Position numbers and translations under genes: made by a program. The notes under the pieces are model-generated. The model searched no databases, was not told where the DNA came from, and saw only the letters and a list, made by a program, of their open reading frames with translations. Positions 26,316-34,400 of a stretch of 64,000 bases of DNA are shown here, piece by piece; positions within the stretch are counted from its first letter, which is position 1, and each line of letters starts with the position of its first letter. This DNA is from Crocinitomicaceae bacterium (GTDB lineage Bacteria; Bacteroidota; Bacteroidia; Flavobacteriales_D; Crocinitomicaceae): NCBI GenBank assembly GCA_016708105.1, contig JADJGJ010000001.1, positions 744,001-808,000 on the forward strand, given 5' to 3'.

Positions 26316-27428
26316 TTATTCTTTTTTAAATTCGCGTCTAAATCTCAGCAAGGGTTTTTCAAAAAAGTTATAACTCAGGTCAGCCACAATCCATGAGAGA
26401 ATAAAACTGAGTGCGGTGAATCCTGCTTTTACGGCAACTGAGTTGATTTCAAAATCTAACGAATCAATACCAATCACAATGAGAACGTTGATAATGGATT
26501 GATAAATAATCATTCCAAAACTTATTTTTCCGAGATGAGAAATCAATTTATTATTTCTGAGTTTAATTGCAGAATTTTTGCCAAAGGTTTGTTCAAGTAC
26601 GATGAATGAAAATATGACGCAAGTGAAAACCGGTGCTAAGCTAATCCAAACAAAATGATCGCTAAGCAAATAGGTGAATGCAACAACTATGAGGCCCGCT
26701 ATATAAATTGGAACAATAAGTCGTTTGGGAATATTTTTTACTCGTTCAATCAGTTTGTCATTGTTACGTACTTTAATTGCCAGAAATATGCCACATCCAA
26801 TGGCAACACCAAATGATAGAAAGTCAAATTGAAAAGGAAGATCAACAAAATAGTGAACAACTCTTGCTGCAATTCCAACTATAACGGCTGCAAGAGCAAT
26901 TTTATCCAGATGTTTTTCAAAATTTTTCAGTATGATTCCTATCACAAGATAGTATTGCGTGAACATGTACACAGTCCACGCAATGAGCAAATAGATATAC
27001 TGCTCTTTTGTAAATCCAGTTAAAGTGCCCGGTAGATGAATGAAAAAATCTGTGAACGAAGGCGTATTAACGGCAATCAGTTTCAGAATTTTGATGATCA
27101 TGGGGTGTAATAAAAATGCGAATAGTAACGCGATGATGAACAATGGCGCAATGCGCAGCACCCGCCTGATATAGAAACTTTTTAGTGAAAAAGATTGGTT
27201 GTATTTATATTCTCTCAATCCATGTGATGCAAGCAAGAAGGAAGAAAGGAAGAAAAAGAAATCAAGGCTGTTTGTGGCAAGAATTTCAAATAAATTAGTC
27301 ATCTCGCTGTGAAATCCTTCGGTATCTGTTCTGGTAAGATAGAACACACAAAAAAGAAAAACAGGGATAAAAGCAAAGAAGCGCAGGGCATCGAGGTCTT
27401 TAAAATGTAGCCTTTTATCTTTTGGCAT
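26316..27428 (-). CDS. Membrane acyltransferase, acyltransferase-3 family
   Basis: This 370-residue integral membrane protein has about ten hydrophobic helices. The start contains the family pattern LHFKDLDALRFFAFIPVFLFC, in place of the usual histidine-containing R-G-x-A-x-x-x-V-x-x-H, followed by FFFLSSFLLASHGL and RRVLRIAPLFII (the RRxxRIxP motif). These enzymes O-acylate surface sugars such as LPS or exopolysaccharide. A catalytic histidine at the usual N-terminal place is not seen: the position reads FIPVFLFC. Activity is therefore uncertain unless another histidine serves. It is divergent from lnt and convergent with the ABC-F gene; no operon partner is visible. Confidence 0.85.
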   Translation of the reverse strand: MPKDKRLHFKDLDALRFFAFIPVFLFCVFYLTRTDTEGFHSEMTNLFEILATNSLDFFFFLSSFLLASHGLREYKYNQSFSLKSFYIRRVLRIAPLFIIALLFAFLLHPMIIKILKLIAVNTPSFTDFFIHLPGTLTGFTKEQYIYLLIAWTVYMFTQYYLVIGIILKNFEKHLDKIALAAVIVGIAARVVHYFVDLPFQFDFLSFGVAIGCGIFLAIKVRNNDKLIERVKNIPKRLIVPIYIAGLIVVAFTYLLSDHFVWISLAPVFTCVIFSFIVLEQTFGKNSAIKLRNNKLISHLGKISFGMIIYQSIINVLIVIGIDSLDFEINSVAVKAGFTALSFILSWIVADLSYNFFEKPLLRFRREFKKE

Positions 27429-27444
27429 CGTGCAGTAGTTTGAT

Positions 27445-27452
27445 CAAATATA
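27445..27452 (-). promoter_or_regulatory. Putative -7 box for the membrane acyltransferase gene
   Basis: On the minus strand TATATTTG fits TAnnTTTG exactly, 16 bases upstream of the ATG at 27428. No convincing -33 element is seen. Tentative. Confidence 0.4.
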
Positions 27453-27517
27453 GATGAAAAAACATCGTCTTAACATGAACTTAGACTGCTTTATGCACTG
27501 AGTTGTCTGAATAAGTT

Positions 27518-27525
27518 TAATTTTG
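27518..27525 (+). promoter_or_regulatory. Putative -7 box close to the lnt start codon
   Basis: TAATTTTG matches TAnnTTTG and ends 5 bases before the lnt ATG. As with the ABC-F gene, use of this box would give a leaderless or nearly leaderless transcript. Confidence 0.4.
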
Positions 27526-27530
27526 TTGCC

Positions 27531-29138
27531 ATGGAAATACAGCACCGGTACTTGTTTTTACTGACTCTTTCAGGAGCCATTGCTTTAGGCATCAGTTTTC
27601 CCTTCACCGGCGGTTTTTTTCCCATCGTTTTTATTGCATTTGTTCCTGTGATTTTAGTGAACAATGCCCTGAACAAGGAAAAAAAATTTAGGTTCATAAA
27701 ACGACTTGGATATAATTTCCTTTATTTTCTCATCTTCAATATTATTACAACCTGGTGGATTTCTTACGCATCACCTGAAGGAGGCTACTTTGCCGTGTTA
27801 GTCAATGCGGTGCTCATGACCTTGCCCTTCTTTTTTTCATCATTTATTGCAAGACAATTGGGTGAAAATCGTGGCTTGATTGCCCTTGCGGTGTTGTGGA
27901 TGTCATTTGAATACGCACATTTTTATTGGGAGCTTTCATGGCCATGGCTTAATTTGGGACATGTTTTTGGAAATCAACCAAAACTCATTCAATGGTATGA
28001 ATACAGTGGTATAACCGGAGGAACACTTTGGGTATTATGCTTGAATATTCTAGTCTATTTAGTGACCAGAAATATTTGGATCAGAAAAGAAAGTTTAAAG
28101 ATTCAAACACCTATTTTTTTATTCATAGGGCTTGGCCTCTGTATTCCAATTATCAGCAGCTTGGTTATTTATTATTCTTATGAAGAAAAAAATGATCCGG
28201 TAGATATTGTTGTAGTTCAGCCTAATATTGAAGCGCATCATGAAAAATTTTATACTCCATGGACCGTGCAACTTGAAAAAATGTTTAGGTTGGCTGATGA
28301 ACTGGTGACGCAGGATGTTGATTTGGTTTTATGTCCTGAAACAGCTATTAATATTGGTTTGGATGAAATGCAATTGGAAGATGAACAGGCCATCAAATAT
28401 GTAAAATCATTTCAGCGTGTCAAGTATAATGTGCCGGTAATTATTGGCGCATTTACTCAAAAGTTTTTTAAAGAAGAAAATTCTCCTGCAACCAGATTTT
28501 ATTCAGGATTTTGGTATGAAGACTACAACTCAGCCCTGTTGGTTGACACATTGAAAAACACAGAAATTTATCACAAATCAAAATTAGTATTGGGATCTGA
28601 AAAATTGCCTTTTGTTGGTATGTTTCCTTTCTTAAAAAAATATTCAGTTGAACTTGGAGGAACCTCAGGTATGCTTGGACTTGGTGATGAACCAAAAAAT
28701 TTCACAGCCAGTGGAGTAATCTTTGCTCCGGTGATTTGTTATGAATCAGTTTACGGTGAGTACGTGAGTTATTATACCAGAAAGGGAGCTGAAATTTTAA
28801 CTGTAATCACAAATGATGGTTGGTGGCAAGACAGTCCAGGACATAAACAACACCGTATGTTTTCTCAAATCAGGGCTATTGAAAATCGCAGAAGTGTAGC
28901 AAGATCTGCCAATACAGGAATTTCTTGTTTTATTGATCAGCGAGGAGAAATAATAAGTGAACTACCATACAATACGGCCGGGGTGCTTAGGGAAAAAATA
29001 AATCGCAATACTACCTTTACTTTTTATGTTACCTATGGAGATTTATACGGGCGGATTTCGCTATTCATGGCAATCGGTTTGTTCATCTACGCAGTAGTAA
29101 ATTACCTCAAAAAGCGAGGAATAAAAACGGGGGTATAA
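27531..29138 (+). CDS. lnt: Apolipoprotein N-acyltransferase
   Basis: This 535-residue inner-membrane enzyme N-acylates the N-terminal cysteine of lipoproteins, the last step of lipoprotein maturation. About six transmembrane helices fill residues 1-205, a nitrilase-like periplasmic domain spans about 220-495, and a final helix anchors the C-terminus. The catalytic triad is visible: E270 in LCPETAIN, K349 in YHKSKLVLGSE, and C403 in PVICYESVYGEY. ITNDGWWQDSPGHKQHRMFSQIRAIENRRSVARSANTG is the conserved region after the cysteine. It stands alone, divergent from the acyltransferase gene. It would process GldK, LptE and other lipoproteins encoded in this window. Confidence 0.96.
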   Translation: MEIQHRYLFLLTLSGAIALGISFPFTGGFFPIVFIAFVPVILVNNALNKEKKFRFIKRLGYNFLYFLIFNIITTWWISYASPEGGYFAVLVNAVLMTLPFFFSSFIARQLGENRGLIALAVLWMSFEYAHFYWELSWPWLNLGHVFGNQPKLIQWYEYSGITGGTLWVLCLNILVYLVTRNIWIRKESLKIQTPIFLFIGLGLCIPIISSLVIYYSYEEKNDPVDIVVVQPNIEAHHEKFYTPWTVQLEKMFRLADELVTQDVDLVLCPETAINIGLDEMQLEDEQAIKYVKSFQRVKYNVPVIIGAFTQKFFKEENSPATRFYSGFWYEDYNSALLVDTLKNTEIYHKSKLVLGSEKLPFVGMFPFLKKYSVELGGTSGMLGLGDEPKNFTASGVIFAPVICYESVYGEYVSYYTRKGAEILTVITNDGWWQDSPGHKQHRMFSQIRAIENRRSVARSANTGISCFIDQRGEIISELPYNTAGVLREKINRNTTFTFYVTYGDLYGRISLFMAIGLFIYAVVNYLKKRGIKTGV

Positions 29139-29295
29139 TATCTTATCCGTCAAAAAAAAATATGGCTAACAAGAACCAGTCTCTGCACCAACAATCGGCG
29201 GCTTCTGCGTACTGTCAAACAGGCATTTTGTCACTGATTTGATTCTTTTAAAAGACATAAGTGCCAATAAATTCTGAAACTTTGTAACAAACCCC

Positions 29296-29303
29296 TAATT
29301 TTG
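29296..29303 (+). promoter_or_regulatory. Putative -7 box for grpE-dnaJ
   Basis: TAATTTTG matches TAnnTTTG, 45 bases before the grpE ATG. A TTTG at 29281-29284 is only 11 bases upstream, closer than the usual 19-21. No CIRCE-like inverted repeat is seen in the 210-base gap 29139-29348. Confidence 0.4.
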
Positions 29304-29348
29304 CGTGACACATTGACGTAAATCTGGCATTGGCAGTACATTTGTTGT

Positions 29349-29948
29349 ATGCCGCAACAAAACCACGCAAGCATGGCAAGAAAAGATAAACAAAACGAAG
29401 AATCACAAGCTGAAGATCAATTGAAAGAGCAGCAACAAACAGGTGCGGCAGGAAATGAAGAACAGATTGCAGAACAAAATGCTGAATCCGATAATCAACC
29501 GCATGCTGAATCTATAGAGCAAAAAATGGCTGAACTGAATGATAAATATGTCAGACTCTATTCAGATTTTGATAATTTCAGAAAGCGCACTGCTAAAGAA
29601 AAAGCAGATTTGATATTGCACGCCGGCGGAGAAGTGATTAAAGACTTGCTGGTGGTATTAGATGATTTTGAGAGAGCTGTTGCAAACAATGAAAAAGTTG
29701 ATTCGGCTGATGCTTTGCGTGAAAGTTTCAAATTGATTCAACATAAATTAGTTAATATTCTACAGCATAAAGGACTTGAGCTTTTAGAATCAAAAGGAGA
29801 AGTTTTTTCTGCAGATCAGCACGAGGCTATTACCAACGTGCCGGTTCAGGATGAATCACAAAAAGGAAAAATAATTGATGTGATAGAGCGAGGTTATAAT
29901 CTCAGAGGCAAGACACTTCGTTTTGCTAAAGTAGTAGTTGGACAATAA
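29349..29948 (+). CDS. grpE: Nucleotide exchange factor GrpE
   Basis: This 199-residue protein exchanges ADP for ATP on DnaK. An acidic, glutamine-rich N-terminal region (residues 1-60) is followed by the long dimerisation helix (MAELNDKYVRLYSDFDNFRKRTAKEKADLI) and the C-terminal beta domain with HEAITNVPVQDESQKGKIIDVIERGYNLRGKTLRFAKVVVG, the GrpE signature. An alternative ATG lies at 29373 (MARKDKQ). dnaJ follows after 14 bases, so the two are co-transcribed. dnaK and hrcA are not in the window. Confidence 0.98.
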   Translation: MPQQNHASMARKDKQNEESQAEDQLKEQQQTGAAGNEEQIAEQNAESDNQPHAESIEQKMAELNDKYVRLYSDFDNFRKRTAKEKADLILHAGGEVIKDLLVVLDDFERAVANNEKVDSADALRESFKLIQHKLVNILQHKGLELLESKGEVFSADQHEAITNVPVQDESQKGKIIDVIERGYNLRGKTLRFAKVVVGQ

Positions 29949-29962
29949 CAGAGTACGAAATC

Positions 29963-31081
29963 ATGAGTCAGAAAAGAGATTATTACGATGTACTTGGCGT
30001 TTCAAAAAACGCAGATGAACAGGAAATAAAAAAGGCCTACCGCAAAATTGCCCTTAAATTTCACCCGGACAGAAATCCGAATGATAAAGAAGCAGAAGAG
30101 AAATTCAAAGAAGCAGCAGAAGCTTATGAGGTGCTGAGCGATTCAGAAAAGCGTTCAAGATATGACCGTTTCGGACATCAGGGAGTTGGTGGTGCTTCAG
30201 GTGGAGCTGGTTATGGTGGAATGAATATGGAGGATATCTTTGATCAGTTCGGAGATATTTTTGGAAGCTCCTTTGGTCGTGGATTTGGTGGCAACGGAGG
30301 AGGCCAGCGCATGACACGCGGTTCTGATTTGAGAATAAAAATCAAATTAAATCTCAAAGAAATTGCCACCGGAGTAAAGAAAAAATTGAAGGTTAACAAA
30401 TTAGTAAACGCTGAAGGTGTAACATTCAATACCTGCAAAACCTGTAACGGATCTGGTAGAATTTTACGTGTTACACAAACCATGTTGGGTGCCATGCAAA
30501 CACAATCAACTTGTCATACTTGTCACGGAACCGGAAAAATCATTGATAAAAAACCTGCCGGTGCTGATGCGCAAGGGCTGAAAAGACAAGAAGAAATTGT
30601 TGAGGTAAACATACCTGCCGGTGTAGGTGAAGGAATGCAACTAAAAGTTGGCGGGCAAGGTAATGCGGGTCCATTTGGAGGATATCCCGGAGATTTATTA
30701 GTAGTAATTGAAGAAGAACGCCATGAATTTTTACAACGTGACGGAGAGAATCTTCATGCTGAGGCATTTATATCTTTTACTGATGCTGTACTTGGCAATA
30801 ATATTGAAGTACCGTTGATTGAAGGTAAAGCAAAAATCAAAATAGACCCAGGAACACAAAGTGGAAAAATGTTGCGTCTCAAAGGAAAAGGACTTCCTAA
30901 TCTCAATGGATATGGTAATGGTGATTTATTTGTGCATATCAACGTGTGGACTCCAAAAAAAGTGAGTTCAGAAGAAAAATCCATGTTGGAAAAACTAGGT
31001 AAATCAGAAAATTTTATTCCAAAACCAGAAGGCAGAGAACAAGGATTTTTCAAAAAGATGAAAGACTTTTTTCAGGGGTAG
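29963..31081 (+). CDS. dnaJ: Chaperone DnaJ with only one zinc centre
   Basis: This 372-residue DnaK co-chaperone has a J domain at residues 4-68 with HPD in LKFHPDRNPND, a Gly/Phe-rich region at about 72-115, and substrate-binding domains with the C-terminal dimerisation region. Canonical type I DnaJ has four CxxCxGxG motifs. Here only two remain, CKTCNGSG (158-165) and CHTCHGTG (184-191), which correspond to motifs 2 and 3. The positions expected for motifs 1 and 4 read VNKLVNAEG and KKPAGADAQG. Zinc centre I (motifs 1+4) is thus lost while centre II (motifs 2+3) is kept. It follows grpE by 14 bases. Confidence 0.97.
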   Translation: MSQKRDYYDVLGVSKNADEQEIKKAYRKIALKFHPDRNPNDKEAEEKFKEAAEAYEVLSDSEKRSRYDRFGHQGVGGASGGAGYGGMNMEDIFDQFGDIFGSSFGRGFGGNGGGQRMTRGSDLRIKIKLNLKEIATGVKKKLKVNKLVNAEGVTFNTCKTCNGSGRILRVTQTMLGAMQTQSTCHTCHGTGKIIDKKPAGADAQGLKRQEEIVEVNIPAGVGEGMQLKVGGQGNAGPFGGYPGDLLVVIEEERHEFLQRDGENLHAEAFISFTDAVLGNNIEVPLIEGKAKIKIDPGTQSGKMLRLKGKGLPNLNGYGNGDLFVHINVWTPKKVSSEEKSMLEKLGKSENFIPKPEGREQGFFKKMKDFFQG

Positions 31082-31106
31082 ATAATCCTTGAAAGATTGT
31101 TTTTTT

Positions 31107-31302
31107 TTCCTCTCCTCAATCCTCTCCAAAGGAGAGGAAGGCCACTGCACAATGGTTTCCGAAAAGCGCGAACTAACGTCACTTCTTTTCCTCTCCCTTA
31201 ATCCACCTCAGAATGGGGGAAAACCAAACTGCTAGGGTTTCCGAAAAGTGCGAACTAACGTCACTTCCTCTCTCTTGTGGAGAGAGGAAAGAGGAGAGAG
31301 GA
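31107..31302. repeat. Composite intergenic repeat: CT-rich hairpins alternating with a 32-bp direct repeat
   Basis: The 221-base gap between dnaJ and the PorE-like gene holds a 32-bp element, starting GGTTTCCGAAAAG and ending AACGTCACTTC, present twice (31154-31185 and 31236-31267, one difference). The period is 82 bases. It alternates with CT/GA-rich inverted repeats: 31121-31127 with 31131-31137, a degenerate copy around 31186-31223, and a 10-bp stem 31265-31274 with 31280-31289. The hairpins may end transcription of the two convergent genes. The layout resembles dispersed intergenic repeat families rather than a gene. Confidence 0.75.
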
Positions 31303-33408
31303 CTAATGCTCTTCCAATACAAAAAACGCCGTTCTTCTATTCCGCTGGTGATACTCTTCTTGTTTGTCTTTATCCGGAATAGAGTAGATATAATCGGGAG
31401 TTAATGTTACTACATTTCCGCTTTCATCTTTCACTTCAGCAGGCATGGTTTCTCCATATCCTTTAGCAACTAATCGTTCAGCCGGTATGCCTTGAGAAAT
31501 TAAATAGTCAACTACTGACTGTGCTCTGCGGTTTGACAAATCTAAATTGTATTTGTCACTTCCACGTTCATCGGTGTGTGAGCGAATTTCAATTTTTAGA
31601 TTGTGATTTAGTTCAAGAAATTCAATCAACCTATCTAGAATTTCTATTGAAACAGGACGCAAGTTTGCGCTGTCATAATCGTATTCAATTCCTTCAATGG
31701 TGATTTCTCCTTCAGGTATTTTCTCAAGATAAAAATCTTGACGGTAAACTTTTGAGTAGAGTTGTCCTTTTGTCATTACAACCGCTTTATCTGCAAAGTA
31801 TCCTTTAGCGCTTGCTCTTAAAAATAGTTCAAGATTTGGAATGAGTTCATGTTCGTAATATCCTTTCTCATCTGCAACCAATTCAAAGTGTTCCCATTGA
31901 TAACTTACATCTTTAAATTCAATTCGCGCATTTGGAATCACTTCTTCAGTTACTTCATCATACACATATCCTTTAATTTTAAATACCGGAGGAGGTTGTA
32001 GTACATTGTAAATTTTGTAGCAATGAGAACACAGGGTGTAGAGTGAATCACATTCAGCACAATCACTTCGGTTGGATGTAATAAATCCGTAACGCATTTC
32101 TGAGTCTGTGATATAATAACTATCATCATGGGCAGAGTTGATTGGTATTCCAAGGTTCACCGGCATCTCGTAAAAATCTGATTCAGGATCGTAATTGCTT
32201 TTGAAAATATCTAAACCTCCCATTGAGGCGTGTCCGTCTGAACTAAAAAAGAGTGAACTTGAAGGCTCATGAAAAAACGGACTTAGTTCATCGTACTCTG
32301 AATTTAATGGTTCACCAACGTTATACGCTTCTCCCGTCGGAGATCCAACTTCATCTAAGGCAATGCGCCAAATGTCAAATCCTCCGTATCCTCCGGGTCT
32401 GTTGCTTGAAAAATAAAGCCATTTTCCGTCTGATGTGACAAAAGGATTGATACTTTGAAATCCATCCATGTTGACAGTTGAATCTAATTTAAGCGATTCA
32501 AAAAATTTCATATCAATCATACGCGCCAGATAGATATGTTTATCCTTCCGGTTTTCATCACTCCAACGGGTATAATAGACAAAATTGTTGAAGATTGCTC
32601 CTGAGGCATCGTGCCTTGCTGAGTTTAACGGTCTACCAAAATTGTGTGCACGATCCCAGTTTCCATCTGATGCTTTTTCTGACCAGTATAAATCACATAA
32701 ATACCTTGAGTCTTGTGTTTCAGGATCAAGAATTACGCCACCTTCACGCGCACTGGTGAAAATAATTTTGTCATATCCATCTCCCCAATACATGGCTGCA
32801 AAAGACGAAGTTCCTTTATTGAAAATTACGGTATCACTGAGCGTTACTTCTATTTTTTCTTCAGGCTCTTCAACTTCTAATGCATATCGGCAGCCAGATA
32901 TTTCTCTGAATGCACGCTTGAGCATGTTCTCATCTATTCCCGGTATTGAAACGTACTTATCAAAAACTGTTTGTGCAGTTTCGTAATCTCCAAGATACAT
33001 TAACATCAACCCGTAATAATAATAGTCATCTTGATATTCAGAATTTTCTGCAGAAATTTTAAAATAGTTTGCTGCATTAGCGTAGTCTTGACTTAACCGA
33101 TAACACATAGCCATTTGATGGTTTACATATTGTGTTATGCTAACCGTTTTTTCATTTGGTGTCTGGGCTGAATCTTTTTTTATTTTCTGATTTGACAGGG
33201 TTATTTCATATGGCAATACTTGAGTAGACATACCAAGAGTATCATCCAGTACCATGTGATAATATCGCAAGGCAGTTGCATAATCACGTTTTTCATAGGC
33301 GTCATCTGCCTTATATAGCCATACTTTTTTTGATTGAGCGAAAAGAGTACTGCTCAACAACAAAGTAAATATCAAAGTTGATACAATTCTGTAAGTGCGA
33401 TTCATCAT
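31303..33408 (-). CDS. PorE-like OmpA-family protein (TPR, PD40 propeller, regulatory fold, OmpA), module C
   Basis: This 701-residue envelope protein starts at the ATG at 33408, which overlaps the upstream PorP-like stop as ATGA; the same overlap in the paralogous module supports it. Order of parts: signal peptide ending LLSSTLFAQ; TPR-like helices at about 25-170; PD40/WD40-like blades at 190-430 (YFSSNRPGGYGGFDIW, LFFSSDGHASMGGLDIF); a cysteine pair-of-pairs (CAEC...CSHC); a carboxypeptidase-regulatory-like domain (IKGYVYDEVTEEVIPNARIEFKD); and an OmpA C-terminal domain (YDYDSANLRP, IRSHTDERGSDKYNLDLSNRRAQSV) that should bind peptidoglycan. This is the domain order of P. gingivalis PorE, a T9SS component. 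It is the last gene of the adhesin modules. Confidence 0.92.
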   Translation of the reverse strand: MMNRTYRIVSTLIFTLLLSSTLFAQSKKVWLYKADDAYEKRDYATALRYYHMVLDDTLGMSTQVLPYEITLSNQKIKKDSAQTPNEKTVSITQYVNHQMAMCYRLSQDYANAANYFKISAENSEYQDDYYYYGLMLMYLGDYETAQTVFDKYVSIPGIDENMLKRAFREISGCRYALEVEEPEEKIEVTLSDTVIFNKGTSSFAAMYWGDGYDKIIFTSAREGGVILDPETQDSRYLCDLYWSEKASDGNWDRAHNFGRPLNSARHDASGAIFNNFVYYTRWSDENRKDKHIYLARMIDMKFFESLKLDSTVNMDGFQSINPFVTSDGKWLYFSSNRPGGYGGFDIWRIALDEVGSPTGEAYNVGEPLNSEYDELSPFFHEPSSSLFFSSDGHASMGGLDIFKSNYDPESDFYEMPVNLGIPINSAHDDSYYITDSEMRYGFITSNRSDCAECDSLYTLCSHCYKIYNVLQPPPVFKIKGYVYDEVTEEVIPNARIEFKDVSYQWEHFELVADEKGYYEHELIPNLELFLRASAKGYFADKAVVMTKGQLYSKVYRQDFYLEKIPEGEITIEGIEYDYDSANLRPVSIEILDRLIEFLELNHNLKIEIRSHTDERGSDKYNLDLSNRRAQSVVDYLISQGIPAERLVAKGYGETMPAEVKDESGNVVTLTPDYIYSIPDKDKQEEYHQRNRRTAFFVLEEH

Positions 33409-34400
33409 AAACGCGGACATATTTTTACATTCTGCGACTGAGCGTTTTGGTGCATGTAAGTGAATGACAATTCAAATCCTCCTCTTCCGGTTGAAGCATC
33501 TGACAGAGAAGAAAAATTAATATCATAAGATAATTTGGCGATGTAATTTGTTTTGCGCGCACCAATATAGATTACAGCAGCATCTTTGTTTCTGTAAATT
33601 AATCCACCTAATAAAAATGTTTCAGCAGCCTTTAAATATAATCCTACATCTCCTGCAAAAGTTAATTCACTGAATTGTAGTTGACGCATATAAAGTGCTT
33701 TTGGAATTATATAAAAAGTTTCAGTGAGGTTGATTCTGACTCCGGTGTGTCCATATATGCGCAAAGGAAGGGTGTTATCGTCTGCAAAAAAAGTTTCATT
33801 GGGTTGTAAGATATTAAATGCAGAAACACCAATGAAAGGATTCAGTTTAGATTGTTGTTTAGAAAAATAGTACAACATACCAAAATTTAATTCGGGTACA
33901 ATAAATTTTTGACCATTAAAATTTTCACCGTTGGAAAGTGTATTATCAAAACTTCCGCCGTTTACTGTGGTGTATTGATTATCGAAAGTATGTAATTGAT
34001 GTTCTACAGATTTTTGCGTTAACCCTACTTGCAAACCAAATGACAGGTTATGATTTTTTTTCTTATCAATTGAAATAGTATACCCGCATGAAGTAACAAA
34101 TTGCAAGGCGTTGTAATTCCCGAAACCGGCTCGGTAATTAACAACCTGCGCACCAAATCCCCATTTTTTATAAGGCATATCAAAACTAAGCAAGCCTGTT
34201 GTATAGGGTTTAAAATTTACCGCCTTCCATTGCGTGCGATAGTGCCCATGAATGCGCCAGTTTCCTTCAACAACACCTGTCATGGCAGGGTTGAGATACA
34301 AAGGGGCTGCATCATACATTGACAAGTGAAAATCCTGTGCGAATGAACGCATACCTGTCAGGCAAAAAATCAGGATAAAATACGTGTGTAATTTTTTCAT
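33405..34400 (-). CDS. PorP/SprF-like outer-membrane protein, PorE-linked subtype, module C
   Basis: This 331-residue protein has a signal peptide ending MRSFAQ. The mature N-terminus DFHLSMYDAAPLYLNPAMTG and RIHGHYRTQWKAVNFKPYTTG are the PorP/SprF signature in a subtype shared with the protein at 44885-45880. Both end in CPRL, unlike the canonical PorP proteins here. Beta strands follow through the length. It begins one base into the stop of the upstream adhesin gene (TAATG) and overlaps the PorE-like start by 4 bases, so the three proteins are translationally coupled. SprF-like proteins are known to be needed for secretion of type B CTD adhesins; the upstream adhesin is the likely client. 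Confidence 0.92.
   Translation of the reverse strand: MKKLHTYFILIFCLTGMRSFAQDFHLSMYDAAPLYLNPAMTGVVEGNWRIHGHYRTQWKAVNFKPYTTGLLSFDMPYKKWGFGAQVVNYRAGFGNYNALQFVTSCGYTISIDKKKNHNLSFGLQVGLTQKSVEHQLHTFDNQYTTVNGGSFDNTLSNGENFNGQKFIVPELNFGMLYYFSKQQSKLNPFIGVSAFNILQPNETFFADDNTLPLRIYGHTGVRINLTETFYIIPKALYMRQLQFSELTFAGDVGLYLKAAETFLLGGLIYRNKDAAVIYIGARKTNYIAKLSYDINFSSLSDASTGRGGFELSFTYMHQNAQSQNVKICPRL

Noticed and set aside
29139..29348. Possible small RNA or CIRCE element before grpE
   Set aside because: No inverted repeat of the CIRCE type and no terminator-like hairpin were found; only a -7-like box is visible.
31154..31267. Two copies of a 32-bp repeat, reminiscent of a CRISPR array
   Set aside because: Only two copies, spaced 82 bases apart, with CT-rich hairpins instead of unique spacers and no cas genes nearby.
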